From contig OY282382.1 in the NCBI GenBank assembly GCA_958295905.1, positions 4,260,910-4,324,909 of the forward strand: 64,000 bases of DNA, read 5' to 3'. The DNA is from an uncultured Vicinamibacterales bacterium (GTDB lineage Bacteria > Acidobacteriota > Vicinamibacteria > Vicinamibacterales > UBA8438). Below the pieces are notes generated by a model, which did no database searches, was not told the origin of the DNA, and was given only the letters and a program-made list of their open reading frames with translations. A program made the translations under genes and the position numbers. Shown one piece after another: positions 9,602 through 19,600 of the stretch (within the stretch, counting starts at the first letter, position 1; each line of letters starts with the position of its first letter).

Positions 9602-9763
9602 GATGCTTCTCCTTCGTGCGCGTGGGATACGGGTGCTTCCCGCGGGTTGCCGCGGCCAACGGCTGCGGCATGCCCGCGGGCACGAGATGGACAGAAGTAC
9701 CGTCAGGACCGCCGGCGCCGCGCCGGGACCTGTCTCATTCAGCCGCCGGGTCTCCTCTTCGCT

Positions 9764-10138
9764 TCACCATTCCAGAGTCAGACCGTTGCTGGAGGTGCTG
9801 ACCTCCAGATCCCGCCACGTCAACGGCTCGATGAACAACGACAACCCGAGAACGGCGATCACGGCGCCCACGACGCCCTCGTCGACGACCCACTCGTTCT
9901 TCGTGAACCCCACCACGCCGCCGGCCGCGACCATCCCCGCGCCCAGAATGAACTGGCGGGTGCGTTCGTTTCCGATCTGCCGCAGACGCTCCGGGTCGAT
10001 CCGGTCGACCAACAGGTCCCCGGACGATCCGATCCGCCCCCCGGAGTCCTGCGAGGCGGCGGGCGCCTGCGCTGCTGCCGGCGCGGCGGAGAGAGAGACG
10101 AGGACAGCCCCGAGGCACACTGCAATAATGGTTCGCAT
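9764..10138 (-). CDS. Small exported membrane-anchored protein of unknown function
   Basis: The product is 124 residues from ATG 10138, which has AAGGAAGTGAGG upstream; longer starts lack this site. Signal peptide MRTIIAVCLGAVLVSLSAAPAAAQA. The mature part has two hydrophobic stretches ('FILGAGMVAAGGVVGF' and 'GVVGAVIAVLGLSLFI') and a polar tail ending in LTLEW. No family recognised. It lies downstream on the same strand as the DUF6152 gene, separated by a repeat-rich 360-base gap. Confidence 0.7.
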   Translation of the reverse strand: MRTIIAVCLGAVLVSLSAAPAAAQAPAASQDSGGRIGSSGDLLVDRIDPERLRQIGNERTRQFILGAGMVAAGGVVGFTKNEWVVDEGVVGAVIAVLGLSLFIEPLTWRDLEVSTSSNGLTLEW

Positions 10139-10303
10139 CCTCACTTCCTTTCGTGAAATCAACGGTAATCTTAGCAAAGTAACCGGAAATTGCACCAAAC
10201 CAGCGGACACGCCGCCAAAGCAGCCCGCGCAACGCCGCCGACCGGACCGGCACCCCTGACGCCGCGGGCGCGTCGCCCGGGGCGCCCCTCCAGCCAGCGG
10301 CCT

Positions 10304-10341
10304 GTCACGTCATAACCTTCGGATAGACGGACTTGAGTCGA
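10304..10341 (+). repeat. Dispersed 38-bp repeat R, copy 1
   Basis: The core gtcacgtcataa, then cggatagacggacttga, recurs at 40797-40835. At 40.8 kb the first part contains a gtccgtc/gacggac inverted pair, as at the tip of an insertion sequence. It may be an IS end left behind; no matching transposase is present. Confidence 0.6.
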
Positions 10342-10360
10342 GGGTGCGATTCCCCTGCAT

Positions 10361-10393
10361 GGGGAACTCACCCGGAATCCGGGAGAGTTCCCC
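10361..10393. terminator. Strong hairpin, terminator-like
   Basis: ggggaactcacccgga and tccgggagagttcccc pair over 16 bp with one mismatch and a one-base loop. It lies about 110 bases beyond the stop of the DUF6152 gene (10501-10938, minus) and before 9764-10138. There is no T-run, so a processing or insulating hairpin is as likely as an intrinsic terminator. The rest of 10139-10500 shows no gene. Confidence 0.5.
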
Positions 10394-10500
10394 GATGACT
10401 AATATTTATTTGTGGCACCGCACTGGTGCCGTGAGCGCCGCGCGTTCCGCCGCACGGCGGGGCGCCGCGCCGTCGACCGATGTCCAGCCATCCGGGGGCG

Positions 10501-10938
10501 CTACCTCGGCAGCTCCGTGGGGTCGCGGCCGTCCCGCGGCGCGCCGGTGCCCGACGAGCCGAGAAACAGCTTGCTGCCGTCGGCGAAGGTCACGTCGCGG
10601 CCGTTGGCCTTGTTCGACCCGTCCTTCGACCGGAACCCCTCGACGAACACCTCGGTGCCGGCCAGCAGCGAGCGCTTGGTGAACCCGCGCCGGAGCAGCG
10701 AGGTCGGCGGCCCGCCCTCGATCATCCAGCGCTGCGCGGAGCCGTCCTCCTGGGCCACGTCGATGTGGATCCAGGTGTGCGGGTTGACCCACTCCATTCT
10801 GACGACGGTGCCGGTCAACTCGATCGGGCTGCCCGCGTCGAACTCCGCCGCGAACGCGTGGTGGGCCAGCGCCTGCGCGCCGGCCCCGGCCACGAACCCT
10901 CCGATCCCGACCATCAAGACTGCTGCTCGTGCCCGCAT
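10501..10938 (-). CDS. DUF6152 family exported protein
   Basis: The product is 145 residues. ATG 10938 is preceded by GAGGAGGGCGG. Signal peptide 'MRARAAVLMVGIGGFVAGAG', then the typical 'AHHAFAAEFD ... IELTGTV ... EWVNPHTWIHIDV' start of DUF6152 and 'FVEGFRSKDGSNKANGRDV' near the end. The family is common in Acidobacteriota and Proteobacteria, often next to genes of the PDLQGxW type as here; its function is not established. It follows the two paralogues at 11061-13174 on the same strand after 122 bases containing a family D repeat. Confidence 0.85.
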   Translation of the reverse strand: MRARAAVLMVGIGGFVAGAGAQALAHHAFAAEFDAGSPIELTGTVVRMEWVNPHTWIHIDVAQEDGSAQRWMIEGGPPTSLLRRGFTKRSLLAGTEVFVEGFRSKDGSNKANGRDVTFADGSKLFLGSSGTGAPRDGRDPTELPR

Positions 10939-10977
10939 TTTCCGCCCTCCTCTCGGCGCGCCCCGGTCCGGAACTCC

Positions 10978-11057
10978 CGCCCGGAAAGCGCCGCCCCGCG
11001 GCTCCACCGGCCGCCCGACCAACCCTGTCCGCGCCGTTCTGCGGCGCAGACTCCCAG
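10978..11057 (+). repeat. Family D repeat, copy 1
   Basis: About 80 bp beginning cccgcccggaaagcgccgcc, containing ggccgcccgaccaaccctg and ending ctgcggcgcagactcccag. The last part equals the inverted-repeat end of family B. Other copies: 14817, 34486, 40630 (tandem pair), 48640, 50309 (tandem) and 56244 (inverted). Confidence 0.75.
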
Positions 11058-11060
11058 CGA

Positions 11061-12302
11061 CTAGCGGCCTTCCTGCTGCGAGGCCTCCCACGCGGCCAAC
11101 TGCGCCTTCTTTTCGTCCAGCTCGCGGCTGCGGATGGCCGCCTCGCGCGCCGCCTCGTCCAGCGCCCACTGCCGATCGACCTTCGCGCCGCGAATGGCGT
11201 TCACCATCCCGTAGTTGTGCTCGTGACAAGCGTACTCGAAGAGCCGATCCTGGTTGCCGCCGGCCGCCCACGGATCGAGCGTGAAATAGTTGACGGTGGT
11301 GAAGGAACGCACGAACACGGCCGGATCGTCAACCGTGTAGCCATACTCCAGGGTCTCGCCGTCGATGCGGCGGAAGCGCTCCGTGAGGCGCAGCGTCTCG
11401 CCGGTGCCCGGGTAGTAGTGAACGTGCGCCGACCCGCCGAACGGCCCCCCGTGCGCCGGCACGACGGTCTTGACGGTGTTCTTGAAGTTGGCGGTCTCGA
11501 CGACCAGCGTGTCGCCGTCCCAGCGCCCGCGGGAATCGCCGTTCCACTGGCGAATCGCCGATCCCAACGGTCCCGGCCCGTCCTCGTCCGCCGTGCCCAC
11601 GGGGATGATGCGCACATAGTTGTAGGGCATCACGATGCTCACGTAGCCGGGCGTCTGCACGATCTCCTTGAGCGGCTGCTGGCTGCTCCCCAGCATCTCT
11701 CCGGGCAGGCCGTTTCGGGTGATGCACCGCTCGGACAATCCCCGGTCTTCCCAATCGTCGGCCTGACTGCGCGGGCGCCGCGCCGCCTCGCGCGCCTCCC
11801 AGATGGCGAGGGCGCCGCGGGTCAGCGACGGCATGCGCCCGTCGGGGGGATCGACGATCTGCGACGTGCGCAGGGAGAATCCGGGCGACGTCGGGTCGGC
11901 GCTCCAGAACGCGTTGTACTCGGCGCCGGCGATGCGGTAGCCGGGCCGTCCGTCGTCCGGCGCGTCGGACCGGGCATAACGCTGCACGTCCTGCTGCACC
12001 AGCGCCTGGGCGACAGCGTCATCGTCGTCGTCGCTCACGACCCGGCGCAATCCGAGGCGCTCCCGCTCGGCCGCCTCCTCCTCGGTCATGAACTCCCGCA
12101 TGCCGAACTCGGCCGGACGCTCGAACGGGGTGTAGGTCCGGGTATCCCACATGCCCTGCAAATCCGGATCGCCCCAGGCGGTCCGCGGCGCGGTGTAGGC
12201 CCCTCGGCCGGGGTCCTGGGACTGCCCCGCCCGCGCCGACACCGCCGCCAGAACCGCGATCGCAATCACCGCGCCAACCGGCACGCACCCTCGAAGTCTC
12301 AC
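11061..12302 (-). CDS. Exported 'PDLQGxW' family protein, paralogue 1
   Basis: The product is 413 residues. GTG 12302 is chosen: GGAAGGAGG precedes it and it overlaps the upstream stop as GTGA, so translation is probably coupled. Signal peptide 'RLRGCVPVGAVIAIAVLAAVSA'. Landmarks shared with 12299, 32608 and 54437: 'GDPDLQGMWDTRTYTPFERP', 'MTEEEAAERE', 'IVDPPDGRMP', 'RWDGDTLVVET', 'FEYACHEHNYGM'. The family is expanded in Acidobacteriota and has no proven activity; the Trp-rich pattern suggests a secreted beta-rich ligand or polysaccharide binder (inference). Confidence 0.85.
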   Translation of the reverse strand: MRLRGCVPVGAVIAIAVLAAVSARAGQSQDPGRGAYTAPRTAWGDPDLQGMWDTRTYTPFERPAEFGMREFMTEEEAAERERLGLRRVVSDDDDDAVAQALVQQDVQRYARSDAPDDGRPGYRIAGAEYNAFWSADPTSPGFSLRTSQIVDPPDGRMPSLTRGALAIWEAREAARRPRSQADDWEDRGLSERCITRNGLPGEMLGSSQQPLKEIVQTPGYVSIVMPYNYVRIIPVGTADEDGPGPLGSAIRQWNGDSRGRWDGDTLVVETANFKNTVKTVVPAHGGPFGGSAHVHYYPGTGETLRLTERFRRIDGETLEYGYTVDDPAVFVRSFTTVNYFTLDPWAAGGNQDRLFEYACHEHNYGMVNAIRGAKVDRQWALDEAAREAAIRSRELDEKKAQLAAWEASQQEGR

Positions 12303-13174
12303 CGTCCACCTCCTTCCGGGTCGACGAGGCCCCCGTACACGTATTCCTCGGCGAGGTCCACGCACTTGAACTCCAGCAGCCGCAGGTCGTCCTCGATGCG
12401 GCGGTACAGCGGCAGCCGTATCGTCCAGTGGCGGGTGAAGACCCCGGGATCCTCGATCGTCGCTTCGTACATCAGGTGATAGGGGCTGATGGGCGTATAC
12501 CGTTCCACCACCTCCATGGCCGCGCTGTGGTAGTTCCCGGCCCGGTCGAACCAGGAGAGATCGTTGAATCCGGCCACCTCCACCACCAGCGTGTCCCCGT
12601 CCCAGTGTCCGTTCGACCACCCCATCCAGCTATCGACCGGCGCCTCGCTGGATCCGCCCAGGGGAATGGTGCGGTTGGCGCCCGCGAACTGGTAGGCGAT
12701 GATCACCTTGTCGGCGCCCTGGATGATCTGGAACGGAAACGGCATGTAGGTGGCCCGCGGAACCCCCGGCAGGTAGCACTTCGCCTCGGGGTCGCCGACC
12801 GTGTTGACGTTGTCGTGGTCGACCTCCAGGCGCCGCTCGAGGTTCTCCCGCTTTCTGGCCAGGGCCTCGGTCCGATAGGGGATCTCGTTGCCCACGACCA
12901 CCCCCTGCCCGGGCGGCTGCGCCCCCCAGACCCCGAGCAATCGGGGGAACGGCCCGGCCTCCGCGCCGTGGTCCTGCAGATCCCAGTTGGCGGTGGTGAA
13001 CGCCTGCCAGATTCCGCTGAGATTGGGGTGGGACGTGCCCGGCAGACGGGGCGCCACGTACTCCCCGGTCTGGGCGGCGGCGGTCGACGGCGAGAGGCCG
13101 ACACTCGTCCCCACGGCGGCCGCCAGCAGAACCCACGTCGGCGTCCCAGCGATGCCCCTGAACCGGGTGCCCAT
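12299..13174 (-). CDS. Exported 'PDLQGxW' family protein, paralogue 2 (short form)
   Basis: The product is 291 residues; ATG 13174 has GAGGAGG at the usual distance. Signal peptide ends PSTAAAQ. It begins 'HPNLSGIWQAFTTANWDLQ' in place of 'PDLQGMW' and shares 'HWDGDTLVVEVAGFNDLSWFD' and the terminal 'FKCVDLAEEYVYG', but lacks the 'VDPPDGR' block of the longer members. Its last codons overlap the start of 11061-12302, so the two form one translation-coupled operon. Function unknown. Confidence 0.85.
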   Translation of the reverse strand: MGTRFRGIAGTPTWVLLAAAVGTSVGLSPSTAAAQTGEYVAPRLPGTSHPNLSGIWQAFTTANWDLQDHGAEAGPFPRLLGVWGAQPPGQGVVVGNEIPYRTEALARKRENLERRLEVDHDNVNTVGDPEAKCYLPGVPRATYMPFPFQIIQGADKVIIAYQFAGANRTIPLGGSSEAPVDSWMGWSNGHWDGDTLVVEVAGFNDLSWFDRAGNYHSAAMEVVERYTPISPYHLMYEATIEDPGVFTRHWTIRLPLYRRIEDDLRLLEFKCVDLAEEYVYGGLVDPEGGGR

Positions 13175-13556
13175 CAAGACCTCCTCTCGATCTCCGCTAT
13201 CACACCCTGCGTCTGCCTGTTATACACCCGTCGGTTCTCCTGCGCGCGCTTTTTTGCCTCCGCGCCAGGGCGCTGCCCCTTCGCCCCGGGTTCACCACCG
13301 GCATCAAATCGCGCGTTCAAATCGGCCCGCGGCAGCACCTGATTCCTAATTCTGTCTGATATTTCAGGGACACCACGCCGGTGCGCTGTCACGAGCAAAT
13401 ATTCCTCTGAAAATACGGGGGGCGGCAGGAGAGGCTCTGGAGGTAGACAATCGCGGCTCCGCCGCCGCCGGCTGACGCCGACCGTCGGCGGCGGGGGGCG
13501 GAGCCCGCAGGCAAGCCATGGCATCGGTCCTCCGTGCAGGCGCGGGCGCCCACCGG

Positions 13557-13713
13557 CAGATGGTGAAATCCCCGCCGCATTCGAGCGGTGGATGCACCCC
13601 GCCCGACTGCGTTGTTCGTCAGACGGCTTGCCGGTCCGCGGTGACGAGATGCCCGACATGCGCCCCCCCTCACGCCTTGGCAGGCGGACGCCCTTCACCC
13701 CGACGGCGCCCCC
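13557..13713 (+). repeat. Family C element, worn copy
   Basis: It begins cagatggtgaaatccccgcc and runs through 'gcattcgagcggtgg' and 'gactgcgttgttcg', as in the other family C copies, ending near cttcaccccgacgg. No clear target duplication. It lies in the 579-base gap 13175-13753, which otherwise contains no recognisable gene. Confidence 0.7.
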
Positions 13714-13753
13714 CCCGCCGTTCTCGCCACAACGCAGGGTTCCAGCACGGCGG

Positions 13754-14782
13754 CTACTGGTACACCGGGACGACCTTGATGTCGCCGACCACCTCTCCCG
13801 CCAGATACGTCCTGGTGTGGGTGCGCGGGTCGCCGATGCGGATGACCCCCTCGTCGCCGTTCTCGCCGCGGCTGCCGATGTACACGTTGTCGCGGCCCGT
13901 CCGGTTGTCGATGCCGGCCTCGTATCCGATCGCCGTGTTGCCCGAACCGTCCGCGTTCAGGCGAAGCGCGTTGCGGCCGATGGCGATGTTCCGGTCGCCC
14001 TGGCTCTGCAGGAGCGCGGCGGCGCCGATGGCGACGTTGTGCTGACCCGCCACCGAGTTCTCCAGCGCGCCGCTGCCGAGGGCCATGTTGAACGACGCCG
14101 CCGTCGACCGCAACATGGCCCGGGTGCCGACGGCGAGATTGTCGGTGCCGCTGATCATGCCCCGCATCGCCAGACGGCCGAACGCCGCGTTGTCCTTCCC
14201 GACGGTCAGGCTGTTCAACGCCTGCTGGCCGAACGCCGAGTTGTCCCGGCCCGTCGTCACCGACGCCAGCGCGCCGTCGCCGTAGTGCGTGTTGGTCGAT
14301 CCCGCGTGGTCCGGCGCGCTCGGCGGAACCCCGTCGACCGCCGCGTCTGCGCCGTACGCCGCCGCTTCGGCCGGGGACGTCGACCCCATCGCCAGGACCG
14401 GGGCGGGCTCGCCCTGCGGTCCCCGCGGCCCCGCCGGACCGGCCGCGCCGACCGTCAGATAGAACACCGCGCCCGCCCCGTCGGGCCACGTGGCGGCCAG
14501 CAGGTAGGTGCCGGGTGGCAGCTCGGGCAACCCCGTCACCGTCCCCGACCCGCCCGCCGACAGCACCGGAAGCGCGTGCATGCCGAGGGTCACGGTGGGA
14601 ACGCCGGCCGAGAAGTCGTAGCCGTTGATGGTCAGCGTCGCGTTCTCGGCGTCGACGAGCGCCTCGGTGATGAGCGGCTGCCGCTCGGGGGCGCTCTGCG
14701 CGCCGGCCTGCAGGTAAACGACGCCGGCGAAGACCGCCGGCACCAGGGCGGCCGAGAACCAGAAACCACGCATTCTCCTCAT
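13754..14782 (-). CDS. Exported IPT/TIG, collagen-like and YadA-head-like repeat protein
   Basis: The product is 342 residues; GGAGG lies before ATG 14782. After a signal peptide comes an IPT/TIG-like domain ('LTINGYDFSAGVPTVTLGMHAL'), a short collagen-like run (GPAGPRGPQGEPAP), then about ten 14-16 residue repeats of the trimeric autotransporter head type ('NSAFGQQALNSLTVGKD', 'NVAIGAAALLQSQGD', 'NTAIGYEAGIDNRTGRD', 'NVYIGSRG'). These form a left-handed beta-roll in YadA-like adhesins. No coiled-coil stalk or membrane anchor is visible, so it is probably secreted or surface-associated by other means. Confidence 0.85.
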   Translation of the reverse strand: MRRMRGFWFSAALVPAVFAGVVYLQAGAQSAPERQPLITEALVDAENATLTINGYDFSAGVPTVTLGMHALPVLSAGGSGTVTGLPELPPGTYLLAATWPDGAGAVFYLTVGAAGPAGPRGPQGEPAPVLAMGSTSPAEAAAYGADAAVDGVPPSAPDHAGSTNTHYGDGALASVTTGRDNSAFGQQALNSLTVGKDNAAFGRLAMRGMISGTDNLAVGTRAMLRSTAASFNMALGSGALENSVAGQHNVAIGAAALLQSQGDRNIAIGRNALRLNADGSGNTAIGYEAGIDNRTGRDNVYIGSRGENGDEGVIRIGDPRTHTRTYLAGEVVGDIKVVPVYQ

Positions 14783-14816
14783 TGCAACCTCCATCCTCGG
14801 CGTATCACGGTCATCA

Positions 14817-14893
14817 CGGGATCGCCCCTGCGGGGCCGATTGCCGCCCAACCAACCCTCCAAGAGTCCGCCGTCTACGGCGCAGTCTCCCGGC
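14817..14893 (+). repeat. Family D repeat, copy 2
   Basis: ggatcgcccctgcggggccg, then ccgcccaaccaaccctcc and ctacggcgcagtctcccgg. It lies just upstream of 13754-14782. From 14894 to about 15326 I see no gene. Confidence 0.75.
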
Positions 14894-15326
14894 GTATTGC
14901 CATGACCAAAAATAGGGTTTCCGGGAACTCCACCTCAAACCGAAAGAGTCCCATGCAGTCTGAACCGCAAACCGATTGCCCGCCGAAGTTGATGGCGGGG
15001 ATGTCGACCGTGCAGTAGTCGCCCCCAGCTCCATGCCAGACACGGCCCGCGGTCCGACCGTGTGACGATGACGAACGCGCCGAATGCGCACTCTCCCAAG
15101 ACTCAAGCATCGTCGAACCACCGTTCCGACCACCATCTCCGGCATCGCCAACGGGCAGGTCGCAGTCTCGTCTCGGTCCGGCAGCAGAACCGGCGCGTTC
15201 AAAGAACCGGCCCCGTTTCGGCAACGGAGATCGTCTCCCCCGTTTCTCTTGCGTTCGACACGAAGTAATCCGCCTCAATCTCGCCTCGCTGACCGCCTCG
15301 ACGCACGCACCGTAGTAGTACGTCCG

Positions 15327-15655
15327 GGATCGGGCCCGTCAACGCGTTGCCGTTGAACCACAGCACCGTGACACGGCCGCTTTCATCTGTAGAGACGCCG
15401 AACCACTCCGCCAACGGCGCCGTGGTCTTCCAGCCCGCGCTGTTTGTCCAATTCGCGCCGCCGGTCGCGTCGTAGAGCGCCTCGAGCGCCGCCCTGTCGG
15501 TCGCCGTGCCCGCCTGACCCTCCGCGCTGGCTGGGAAGGCTGCCCAGAACGGTCATGCGAGGTGCGCAATAGCAGGCGAACGATGTCATGATATGGTGCC
15601 GGCTTGGCGCTTCAACTTGCAAGCCGCAACAGTGTACTCCACGCTAACTGGTGCC
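15327..15655 (-). pseudogene. 5' fragment of an LRR protease gene
   Basis: This matches the start of the gene at 16661-21184, including its upstream DNA (aacagtgtactcca ... atgatatggtg) and first codons (MTSFA, CAPRMTVL). Frame changes follow: the cap 'AALEALYDATGGANW' and 'AEWFGVSTDESGRVTVLWFNGNALTGPIPD' are in different frames, and the similarity stops after one repeat. It is a decayed duplicate of the 5' end. Confidence 0.8.
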
Positions 15656-15785
15656 GGTGCTGTCCGGCGCCGTCTGCCGGCCCGTTTTCGACGGCGGGAC
15701 GCTGACCTCGAACGCGGGTGGCGGCGCCGTTCACCGGCGACCCGATCCCGCCCGGGCGTCGCGCCCCCATACAGGAAGGACGCGC

Positions 15786-16397
15786 ATGGACTCTACGGGA
15801 TACGTTCCGCAGCAGTTGAAGACGATGCCGCGCGCCGACAGCCCGGCGGCGTCGGTGGTCGGGCGCCGGGGCGCGGTTCTCGGAATGCTGCTGGCGGTGC
15901 TGGCGGCCGGCGAGGCGGCGGCGCAGCCCGGCGGCCTCTTCCGGGCGGTGGCGCCGGCCGGGGTGGCCGCCGCCCGCGGTCCTCAAGCCGCTACCGAAGC
16001 TGCTACCGACTCGCTGACGCTGCGGCGTCGTCTGGTGTCCATCGACTTCGCGCAGATCTCGCCGCCGGTGGACGGGGTCGCCGTGGATGCGGCCCGCGCC
16101 GCCGCGCCGTCCGGCGTGCTGCGGTTGAACCTCTTTGACGACGCGTCGTTCACAGGTGTCGTCGAGAGCGTGGCGCCGACCTTCTCGGGCGGCTACTCGC
16201 TGTCGGGCCGTCTGGCCGGCGTGGAGATGGGCACGGTGACGCTGGTGGTGAACGGCGAGGTGGTCGCAGGCACGGTGCGGACGCCGGAGGCGACCTACCG
16301 CATCCGGCCGGCGGGGGCGGGGCTGCACGCGGTCAGCCAGATCGACCCGGCGCGGCTGCCGCCGTTGGGCGAGCCGATCTCCCGTAGGCGGCGGTGA
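15786..16397 (+). pseudogene. Propeptide fragment of a secreted metzincin-type protease
   Basis: The 203-residue frame from ATG 15786 (CAGGAAGGA upstream) has a signal segment ('GAVLGMLLAVLAAGEAAA') and then 'LRLNLFDDASFTGVVESVAPTF' and 'GTVTLVVNGEVVAGTVRTPEATYRI', the pattern of the N-terminal propeptide of bacterial reprolysin-like proteases. It ends in SRRRR just where the catalytic domain should begin. The neighbouring opposite-strand gene 16661-21184 has such a catalytic domain but no propeptide. I read this as the 5' remnant of a second protease gene; expression as an inhibitor-like protein is possible but unproven. Confidence 0.6.
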
Positions 16398-16660
16398 AGA
16401 CGACCTCCGAAGGTTGGAGCATCCGATGTCGAAAGAGGAAGGGCGCATGGTTGGGTCGAAGCGGGTTCAGGGAGCAGGGTCGGCGCGGACGGCGGACGCC
16501 GCCCACGCCCGCCAGCGGGAGGTTGACCGTGTCGGGCCGGGGGCAACCGCGTGGGCTTCAGCAGTGCTCGGTGCTCCTGGTCCGAGGTTTACCCGAAGCA
16601 TCTGCTCGACGGCATGCGCCGTTGCGGTCGTTGCAAGTTGCGGATTACCGTCGTGAGCCC
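16398..16660. other. Gap with duplicated segment
   Basis: No gene. From about 16585 the sequence (gaagcatctgctcgacggca and on) reappears at 27434, continuing into the C-terminal codons of the LRR protease, so the 3' end of that gene and its downstream flank were copied together. One frame reads 'KHLLDGMRRCGRCKLRIT', faintly like a serine recombinase zinc ribbon, too short to call. Confidence 0.5.
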
Positions 16661-19600
16661 TCAGGGCGCGGTTGCGGCGCCCGACTCCAGCGCCAGCACC
16701 GCAGCGCGCAGTTCCATCAGGTGCGCCGCCCGGATCGGGGTCGTTCCCGCCGCCGGCGCGGCGTCGGTCCAGCGCGGCGCCGCCCGCCCCGCCGCCGCGT
16801 ACGCGGCGCCCAGCGCCTGCCGCAGTTCCAGCAGGTGCACGAGCCTGACCGGCGTTATACCCACCCGCAGCACCGGGTCGGTCCAGCCGAACCGCCCCAG
16901 GTCAGCCGCTACCCGCAGCGCGTCGATGCGCGCCCGCAGCTCGGCGAAGTGGACGGCTCTGACGGGCGTCACTCCGGGCCGGATGGGGTCGTCGGTGAAC
17001 GGCGCCGATTGCGACACCGGCTCCGTCACCGTTACCGGCTCCGTCACCGTTACCGTGAACGACTGCGCCGCGCGCAGACCGCCGGGGTCGGTGGCGGTCA
17101 CCCGGATCGTCGCGGTGCCGGCGCTCACGGCCGTCAGCGTCACGCGGGCACCGGCCGCCGCCGCCGTCACGACGCCGGGCGCCGACGATGACACCGCGTA
17201 GGTCAGCGCGTCGCCGTCGGGATCGACGAACGCCTGCGACACGTCCACGTTCAGCACGCCGTCCCGCGCCACCGTGCGGTCCGGCAGCGTGCCCACCGCC
17301 GCCGGCGGCCGGTTGGGCCGGGCGACGTGATCGCGCCACAACGCCACGGCGGGACCCGTGGCGTCGAGCACCGCCGCCGCATCGGCCGGGCCCGTCACGC
17401 CTGACTCGCCGCTGCCGAACGGAACGCCGAGCGGGTCGCCGGCGTACTGCTGGCGGGGATTCGAGAACCGGAGCAGCCTCGAGCATTCAGTGTAGGCGTC
17501 CGAGCACTGGATGTTGTAGGCCATTATCGTGCGCCAGCGGCGGGACGGCACAGCGCCCGGAACGAGTCCCTGCTGGTTCACGTAGCCGTACGCCGGGTCC
17601 AAACTCACGCCGCCTTCATGGTGGTGCGTCTGGTACCGGTCGTGCGACAGCCCCAGGTTGTGCCCCAGTTCGTGCGCGAAGACCCTGCCGCCACCCAAGT
17701 GAACGGTGAGGCCGAAGGCGCCGGGGAGAAAGGCGATGCCCCCAACGTTCGCCTTGTCCGCGTCGACGATCAGGTGGACGAGGTCGGCCCCGACCCGGTC
17801 GCGCAGGGCATGCACGTCGTCCATGTGGCCGTCCGACGGGTCCGCGAGCCGGCTGAGATCGATCCCGGAATCGCCCGTCTCGACGTACTGCACCTCGGCC
17901 CTGCCCGCCAGCGCCACGCGGTGGCGCACCCCGCTCGCCGCGTAGGCCTGGTTGGTTTCCGCGATCATCAGGTCGATCACCGCCTCGATCTCGGTCGCCC
18001 CGCCCGCCGCCTCGCGGGCCGCCGGCGTATACACGACGGCCACGTCGATGGTGGCGGTTTCGGCGCCGCACAGCCGCCCGGTGAACTCGATCGTCTCCAA
18101 CCAGTCCCGCCAGGCGGCCGGCGCGCACGCCTGGGTGGCGAAGACATCCAGCGCATCGAGAGACGCGGCCGACCGCAGACCGGGCGGGAGCGCTCCCGAC
18201 AACCCCCAGGCGAAGGACAAGTCCAGCGATTCGAGGTTCACCAAACTTCCGAGTTCGTCCGGGATCGGGCCGGTCAAATCGTTCCCGCCGAGACTCAGGT
18301 ACCGGAGCTGGACCAAGTTCCCCAACCACGACGGCACCGGGCCGGTTAAATCGTTCCCGCTGAGCTCCAGCGTTTCGAGTTTCAGCAGGCTTCCGAGTTC
18401 GCCCGGGATCGGGCCCGTCAACGCGTTCCCGCCGAGAGACAGCTCCCGGAGCTGGACCAGGTTCCCCAACGACGACGGCACCGGGCCCGTCAAATCGTTG
18501 TAGCCGAGATTCAGCCGCTCGAGGTTCACGAGGCTTCCGAGTTCGCCCGGGATCGGGCCGGTCAACGCGTTCCCGCCGAGACTCAGGTACCGGAGCTGGA
18601 CCAGGTTCCCCAACCACGACGGCACCGGGCCGGTCAAATCGTTGTCGCCGAGCCACAGCGATTCGAGGTTCGCCAAGTTTCCGAGTTCGTCCGGGATCGG
18701 GCCGGTCAATGCGCTATCGCTGAGACCCAGGTCCCGGAGCTGGACCAAGTTCCCCAACCACGACGGCACCGGGCCCGTTAAATCGTTCCCGCGGAGCTCC
18801 AGCGTTTCGAGTTTCAGCAGGCTTCCGAGTTCGTCCGGGATCGGGCCCGTCAACGCGTTCCCGCCGAGAGACAGCTCCCGGAGCTGAACCAGATTCCCCA
18901 ACGACGACGGCACCGGGCCCGTCAAATCGTTGTCGCCGAGAGATAGCCACGTGACACGGCCGCTTTCATCCGTAAAGACGCCGAACCACTCCGACAACGG
19001 CGCGTCGGTTTTCCAACCCGCGCTGTTTGTCCAATTCGCGCCGCCGGTCGTGTCGTAGAGCGCCTCCAGTACCCCTCGGTCACTCTGCGGCTCGGCGGTC
19101 GCGTCGGTCGTTACCGCCATGTCCTGGGTCGCGCTTAGCAGGCCGTGGCAGAAGTGGTGCTGCATCCGGCCGGGCCGTATCTCGGCCCAAGAACGTGTCG
19201 TGCAGCCGTCGAAATCGCCGAAATCTGGCCGATCCGAGCCGTTTCCGCGCCACCGCCGGCCGGTTTTGGCGCGCCGCGGAGTTTTGCCACGGGCTGTTAG
19301 GCCTGCCGGATCGCGCGCTGTCACCGTCACGGTCGCCGCGCCCGCCGCCTCCGGCACGAGCCAGACGGTATCGCCCGATACGAGGACGGCGACCGTGCGC
19401 GGGTCGCTGGACACGGCCGACCAGGTGAGCGGGTCGTAGTCCGGGTCGCTGAAGTACGTCCCCACGGACACACCGAGAGCCGGCCCCGGCCGGGTCAGCG
19501 CCTGCGCCGGGATCGCGCCGACCGGCTGCGGCGGGCGATTGCAGGTGCTCCCTCCGAAGAAGTCGATGGTCGCCAACCACGCCTGGAACGCGGCGTCAGC

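Noticed and set aside
10797-12479. + strand frames opposite the PDLQGxW genes
   Set aside because: No start sites or domains; the minus-strand genes have signal peptides, binding sites and conserved motifs.
16585-16660. Serine recombinase zinc ribbon ('LLDGMRRCGRCKLRIT')
   Set aside because: Only about 18 residues, no flanking recombinase sequence, and the second copy exists because the segment was duplicated.
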